Below, in pieces: positions 4,667 to 7,915 of a DNA stretch of 7,915 nt (position 1 is its first letter; each line of letters opens with the position of its first letter). The stretch is from Candidatus Saccharimonadota bacterium (GTDB lineage: Bacteria > Patescibacteria > Saccharimonadia > Saccharimonadales > Nanosyncoccaceae), in assembly GCA_017429465.1 (NCBI GenBank), contig JAFROU010000030.1, positions 1 through 7,915 of the forward strand, read 5' to 3'. The notes under the pieces are model-generated. The model did no database searches. It saw nothing but the letters and a program-made list of their open reading frames with translations, and was not told the origin of the DNA. The translations under genes and the position numbers were made by a program.

Positions 4667-7600
4667 ATGTTAGAGATCCGTGGAGTATCAAAGGTCTATA
4701 ATACTGGTGGGCTTAAACAAAAAGCATTAGACAGCATCAGTATTAATTTCCGCGAAAGCGAATTCGCGGCTATTTTGGGCCCTTCTGGCTCTGGTAAAAC
4801 TACCTTTCTAAATATTATTGGCGGTCTCGACCATTACGATTCTGGCGACCTTGAAATTAATGAAATTAGCACCAAAAAGTTTAAGGACCGCGACTGGGAT
4901 AGCTACCGTAATCATCGTATTGGCTTTGTGTTCCAAAGTTACAACCTGATTGGCCATCAATCTATTCTTGCTAATGTGCGGCTTGCTTTAACTGTCTCCG
5001 GCATATCAAAAAAAGAGTCAATTACGCGAGCCAAAAAGGCCCTAAAAGATGTTGGGCTAGAGCAGCACATTCATAAAAAACCAAGCCAACTTTCTGGCGG
5101 ACAAATGCAACGTGTTGCTATCGCCCGTGCACTCGTCAACAACCCAGATATTTTACTCGCAGATGAGCCGACCGGCGCTCTCGATTCCGAAACTAGCGTC
5201 CAAATCATGAAGCTACTCAAAAATATCTCTAAAGATAAGCTCGTAATTATGGTCACGCACAACCCAGATCTTGCTAATAAATATGCTACCCGCATCATCA
5301 CTTTAAAAGACGGTCGTATTACCTCTGATTCAAACCCATATGATGGCGAAATCGACACGAAAAAGAGCGTTGAAACCAACAGGCAAAAGACCAAAAAGAC
5401 CAGCATGTCTTTTCTAACTGCACTTTCTCTCTCATTTAATAATCTACTCACCAAAAAGGCCCGCACAATTCTAGTTGCTCTTGCCGGTTCAATCGGTATT
5501 ATTGGCATTGCGCTCATTCTCGCCGTTTCAACCGGTTTTCAAAACTACGTTGATTCTATTCAAGAAAGTACCTTATCTTCCTATCCACTCACGATTTTTG
5601 AACAATCCGCCGACCTCACCAGCCTGCTTCTAGGCATGACGAAAGAAGTTACGCCAGAAGGGGACTATGACGTCGCCGAGTCGCAGCTCTTAACCTCTTT
5701 AATTGACAGTGTTGGTAGTAACGACCTTAAAAGCTTCAAACAATATTATGAGTCACATCAAAACGAAGTCGAGTCGGACCTGCTTTCGACGCGCTATACT
5801 TACAGCGTTGATCCGCCAATCTACACTATCGACGCCGCTAATCATCTTGCCAAACTCAATCCAAACAGATTGTTTGATACTATTTATGGCTCATATAACT
5901 TATTTAGTTCTTACACATCAATGGCTTCGGTCTTTATGCAAATTACCGACGACGAGGAAATGTTTAAATCAAATTACCATATCTTAGCCGGCCGCTACCC
6001 ATCCCGCTACGACGAAGTAATTTTAATTTTACCAAACGACCATGAGATTTCTGATTTTCTAGTTTACTCGCTTGGTCTACGCGACACAGACAAACTAAAT
6101 ACCATCGTAAATAAATTCTTAGCCAACGAGCCCGTTACGCTAAATAATACGCCAAAGAATTTTTCTTACGAAGAACTAATGCAAACTGTACTTAAACTTA
6201 TTCAGCCAAGCGATCTTTATAAATATAACAGCAAATACGACGTCTACGAAGACATGAGCGACGACAACGAATACATGATGAATCTCTACCAAAACGCCGA
6301 GCAGTTAAAAATTGTTGGCATTGCGTCTATCGGCGACAACGCTCTGAACGAAGGTGGTGTTGGTTATCTACCATCTCTTATTCAACACATCATTCAACAT
6401 TCAGCGACTTCCAAAATCGTGCAAAAACAACTTAGTAATCCCGAAATCGACGTAGTATCTGGTACTCGCTTCGATGCCAAACGAGATAATTATAATTTTC
6501 AATTTTCCGATTTAGTTTCTATCGATAACGACGCATTGCAGGAAGCGTTTGGGGTCAAGATTGATCAAAATGCTATTCAAGCCAAAACCGTAGAATACAT
6601 TACTGAAGCAACGAATTCCATTAGCACCGACGTTAACCCGGCTAAAAACGCTTTTAACGATACGCTCAGCAGCTTAATTAATGGGACTTTTAATAGTATA
6701 GAAAATGAGATTAGCCTAAACGACGCCGAAGCCGCCGTCAACGGTTATCTAGGAGGGAATGAGGCGACAGCAATTATCAATTCACTCAGTGCCGACTATG
6801 TAGTGCCAGCTACAACTTTTAAGCAAACTTTTGCTGGCATGATTACGCCGCTTGTTAAAGCCTATATTGGTGCATATGCCAACATAGATCCAAGCCACAC
6901 GAGCGAACCAACCAATCCAGTTGCAGTGATTAACGAAGAAGTATTACCAACCGCTACCATCATTAATCCGTATCTAGATAATGCCGCCATCGTTGCGATT
7001 AAAGAAAACTTTGCCAAGGTAATGACTGAAGCCAAAATCAAAAAGACAGTCGCCGAAAAAATGAGTGGCTTAACCGCTTATCTTACAACTTCCTTTGCAT
7101 CAGCATTCAGCGTAGACCAAAATAAACTAATTTCCGCCTTTAAGCTAAACTTTACCGAAGACGAACTAGCTCGAGTCGTTACTGCCATGTTTACCAACAC
7201 CGCATCGACACTTTCGTCCAATCTCATTGCTTTCGGTTATCAAGACCTCGAAAGCCCGACTGCCATCTCTTTCTATTTCACCAGTTTTGATGGTAAAGAA
7301 CACTTTATCAACTGGCTTGACAGCTACAATCAAAGCATGGAACAAATCCACGATGACAATAAAGTTATCCGCTATTCAGACACTACTGGCATTTTAATGA
7401 GCTCAGTCAAAACTATCGTTGACGCTGTCTCCTATGTCTTAATTGCTTTCGTTTCTATCTCGCTCGTTGTTTCTTCTATCATGATTGGCGTCATAACTTA
7501 CATCTCGGTCTACGAACGCACTAAAGAAATTGGTATCTTACGTAGCATTGGCGCCTCTAAACATAATATTTCTAGTATCTTTAACGCTGAAACCTTTATT

Positions 7601-7831
7601 ATCGGTCTTCTATCTGGCCTGCTCGGCATCGGCATTTCTTATACTCTTATTCCAATCATTAATGCAGTTTTGCATCATTATACCGGAAATATTCCGCTCT
7701 CCGCTACGCTTAATCCAATGGCTGCACTCAGGTTAGTTATTCTAAGCGTAATTCTCACTATCATTGGTGGTCTTATTCCGGCCCGCAAAGCCTCAAAACG
7801 TGATCCAGTCGAAGCTTTACGTAGCGAATAA
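4667..7831 (+). CDS. ABC transporter, fused ATPase and FtsX/MacB-type permease
   Basis: This 1054-residue single chain has an N-terminal LolD/MacB-type ATPase with all motifs intact: Walker [10 protein letters not shown] (38-46), Q90, signature LSGGQ (142-146), Walker B ILLADEP (162-168; D166, E167) and H198. A basic linker (about 230-262) leads to membrane segment 1 (about 267-289), then an extracytoplasmic region of about 630 residues. Three membrane segments (about 922-946, 976-998, 1021-1038) form the FtsX domain, with [16 protein letters not shown] (949-964) and a final [13 protein letters not shown]. This topology is that of mechanotransmission ABC proteins, which drive extracytoplasmic work or extrusion rather than classic import. 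Fused chains of about 1000 residues are known in Gram-positive bacteria and CPR, so this is not a frameshift artefact. The outer region contains a conserved-looking core ([10 protein letters not shown], about 549-558) and an Ala/Thr/Asn-rich helical stretch (about 646-830). No partner gene is seen; two copies would form the dimer. Substrate unknown. Confidence 0.93.
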   Translation: MLEIRGVSKVYNTGGLKQKALDSISINFRESEFAAILGPSGSGKTTFLNIIGGLDHYDSGDLEINEISTKKFKDRDWDSYRNHRIGFVFQSYNLIGHQSILANVRLALTVSGISKKESITRAKKALKDVGLEQHIHKKPSQLSGGQMQRVAIARALVNNPDILLADEPTGALDSETSVQIMKLLKNISKDKLVIMVTHNPDLANKYATRIITLKDGRITSDSNPYDGEIDTKKSVETNRQKTKKTSMSFLTALSLSFNNLLTKKARTILVALAGSIGIIGIALILAVSTGFQNYVDSIQESTLSSYPLTIFEQSADLTSLLLGMTKEVTPEGDYDVAESQLLTSLIDSVGSNDLKSFKQYYESHQNEVESDLLSTRYTYSVDPPIYTIDAANHLAKLNPNRLFDTIYGSYNLFSSYTSMASVFMQITDDEEMFKSNYHILAGRYPSRYDEVILILPNDHEISDFLVYSLGLRDTDKLNTIVNKFLANEPVTLNNTPKNFSYEELMQTVLKLIQPSDLYKYNSKYDVYEDMSDDNEYMMNLYQNAEQLKIVGIASIGDNALNEGGVGYLPSLIQHIIQHSATSKIVQKQLSNPEIDVVSGTRFDAKRDNYNFQFSDLVSIDNDALQEAFGVKIDQNAIQAKTVEYITEATNSISTDVNPAKNAFNDTLSSLINGTFNSIENEISLNDAEAAVNGYLGGNEATAIINSLSADYVVPATTFKQTFAGMITPLVKAYIGAYANIDPSHTSEPTNPVAVINEEVLPTATIINPYLDNAAIVAIKENFAKVMTEAKIKKTVAEKMSGLTAYLTTSFASAFSVDQNKLISAFKLNFTEDELARVVTAMFTNTASTLSSNLIAFGYQDLESPTAISFYFTSFDGKEHFINWLDSYNQSMEQIHDDNKVIRYSDTTGILMSSVKTIVDAVSYVLIAFVSISLVVSSIMIGVITYISVYERTKEIGILRSIGASKHNISSIFNAETFIIGLLSGLLGIGISYTLIPIINAVLHHYTGNIPLSATLNPMAALRLVILSVILTIIGGLIPARKASKRDPVEALRSE

Positions 7832-7837
7832 AAAATC

Positions 7838-7867
7838 TTTACATTTCTAAATTGTTTATGCTATAAT
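7838..7867 (+). promoter_or_regulatory. Predicted strong promoter of the gene at the right edge
   Basis: TTTACA (7838-7843; 5 of 6), an 18-base spacer, and an extended -10 TGcTATAAT (hexamer 7862-7867). It begins seven bases after the ABC transporter stop; no terminator hairpin is visible in between. The expected start is near 7874, giving a leader of about 15 bases that includes the Shine-Dalgarno. Confidence 0.72.
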
Positions 7868-7879
7868 CAAATACGAGCT

Positions 7880-7886
7880 AGGAGGT
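7880..7886 (+). promoter_or_regulatory. Shine-Dalgarno sequence of the gene at the right edge
   Basis: AGGAGGT is a full match to the anti-SD of 16S rRNA. It is four bases from the ATT at 7890 and 13 bases from the GTG at 7899, so its position bears on the start choice. Confidence 0.75.
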
Positions 7887-7889
7887 CAT

Positions 7890-7915
7890 ATTAAAGCTGT
7901 GATTAATAAAGGTCA
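7890..7915 (+). CDS. rplU: 5' end of a gene, possibly ribosomal protein L21
   Basis: Only about eight codons are visible. Read from ATT 7890 they give (M/I)-K-A-V-I-N-K-G, then a partial codon CA. This fits the start of ribosomal protein L21, typically M-[YFK]-A-V-I-x-x-G-G-K-Q, in length and at A3, V4, I5 and G8. The ninth residue would be Gln or His instead of the usual Gly. A consensus-like promoter and full Shine-Dalgarno suit a ribosomal protein gene. No ATG is available in this frame: the choices are ATT 7890 (L21-length N-terminus, short SD spacing) or GTG 7899 (spacing 13, losing three residues). The identity rests on very few residues and is tentative. Confidence 0.4.

Noticed and set aside
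5071..5517. 148-residue open frame on the minus strand
   Set aside because: It lies opposite the ABC ATPase signature, Walker B and linker, which are strongly conserved on the plus strand, and it has no promoter, ribosome site or recognisable motif.
5703..5987. 94-residue plus-strand frame within the ABC transporter gene
   Set aside because: It is an alternative frame of the intact transporter chain with no ribosome site or family features.
4667..7831. ATPase-permease fusion as an assembly or frameshift artefact
   Set aside because: The frame is continuous with a basic linker between domains, and fused chains of this length are a known ABC subgroup.
1..7915. CRISPR array, insertion sequence, tRNA or rRNA
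   Set aside because: I saw no regularly spaced repeats, terminal inverted repeats, transposase motifs or cloverleaf sequence by eye.

Overview
This window most likely comes from a small-genome bacterium of the Candidate Phyla Radiation (Patescibacteria), with Saccharibacteria (TM7) as my best guess. The reasons are: a divergent CapA-like protein of a type I associate with CPR genomes; a paired membrane-anchored serine hydrolase; tight gene packing; sigma70-type promoters with extended -10 elements; and at least two apparently leaderless genes. TGA is used as a normal stop (end of the VanZ gene), so the UGA=Gly code of Gracilibacteria/Absconditabacteria is excluded. Promoters are TTGACA/TATAAT-like, not the Bacteroidota type, although the first gene belongs to a glycosidase family best known from Bacteroidota. 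The taxonomic call is inference.

Layout: (1) 1-1614, minus strand: a glycoside hydrolase family 97 protein, cut by the left window edge so its C-terminus is missing. (2) 1615-1672: a 58-bp divergent intergenic region holding two interlocked promoters, each placing the predicted transcription start on the first base of the start codon. (3) 1673-4029, plus strand: a two-gene operon with a 34-bp overlap, encoding a membrane-anchored CapA-like protein and a membrane-anchored serine hydrolase of the beta-lactamase/DD-peptidase superfamily. (4) 4028-4051: a shared terminator between convergent genes. (5) 4040-4516, minus strand: a VanZ-like membrane protein. (6) 4517-4666: a second divergent promoter pair. 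(7) 4667-7831, plus strand: a 1054-residue ABC transporter with ATPase and FtsX/MacB-type permease in one chain. (8) 7832-7915: a strong promoter, a Shine-Dalgarno sequence and the first codons of a gene that resembles ribosomal protein L21 and may begin at ATT.

Functionally this is a cell-envelope neighbourhood. Two single-pass proteins expose enzyme-like domains outside the membrane, VanZ and the ABC transporter are integral membrane proteins, and the GH97 enzyme has no visible signal peptide and is probably cytoplasmic. No mobile element, CRISPR array, tRNA or rRNA was seen, and no gene-free stretch exceeds 300 bases (the longest is 150). I did not find a clearly new multi-gene system. The most notable points are the leaderless divergent promoter, the substitutions in the CapA and serine hydrolase motifs, the VanZ stop codon inside its terminator loop, and the possible ATT start.
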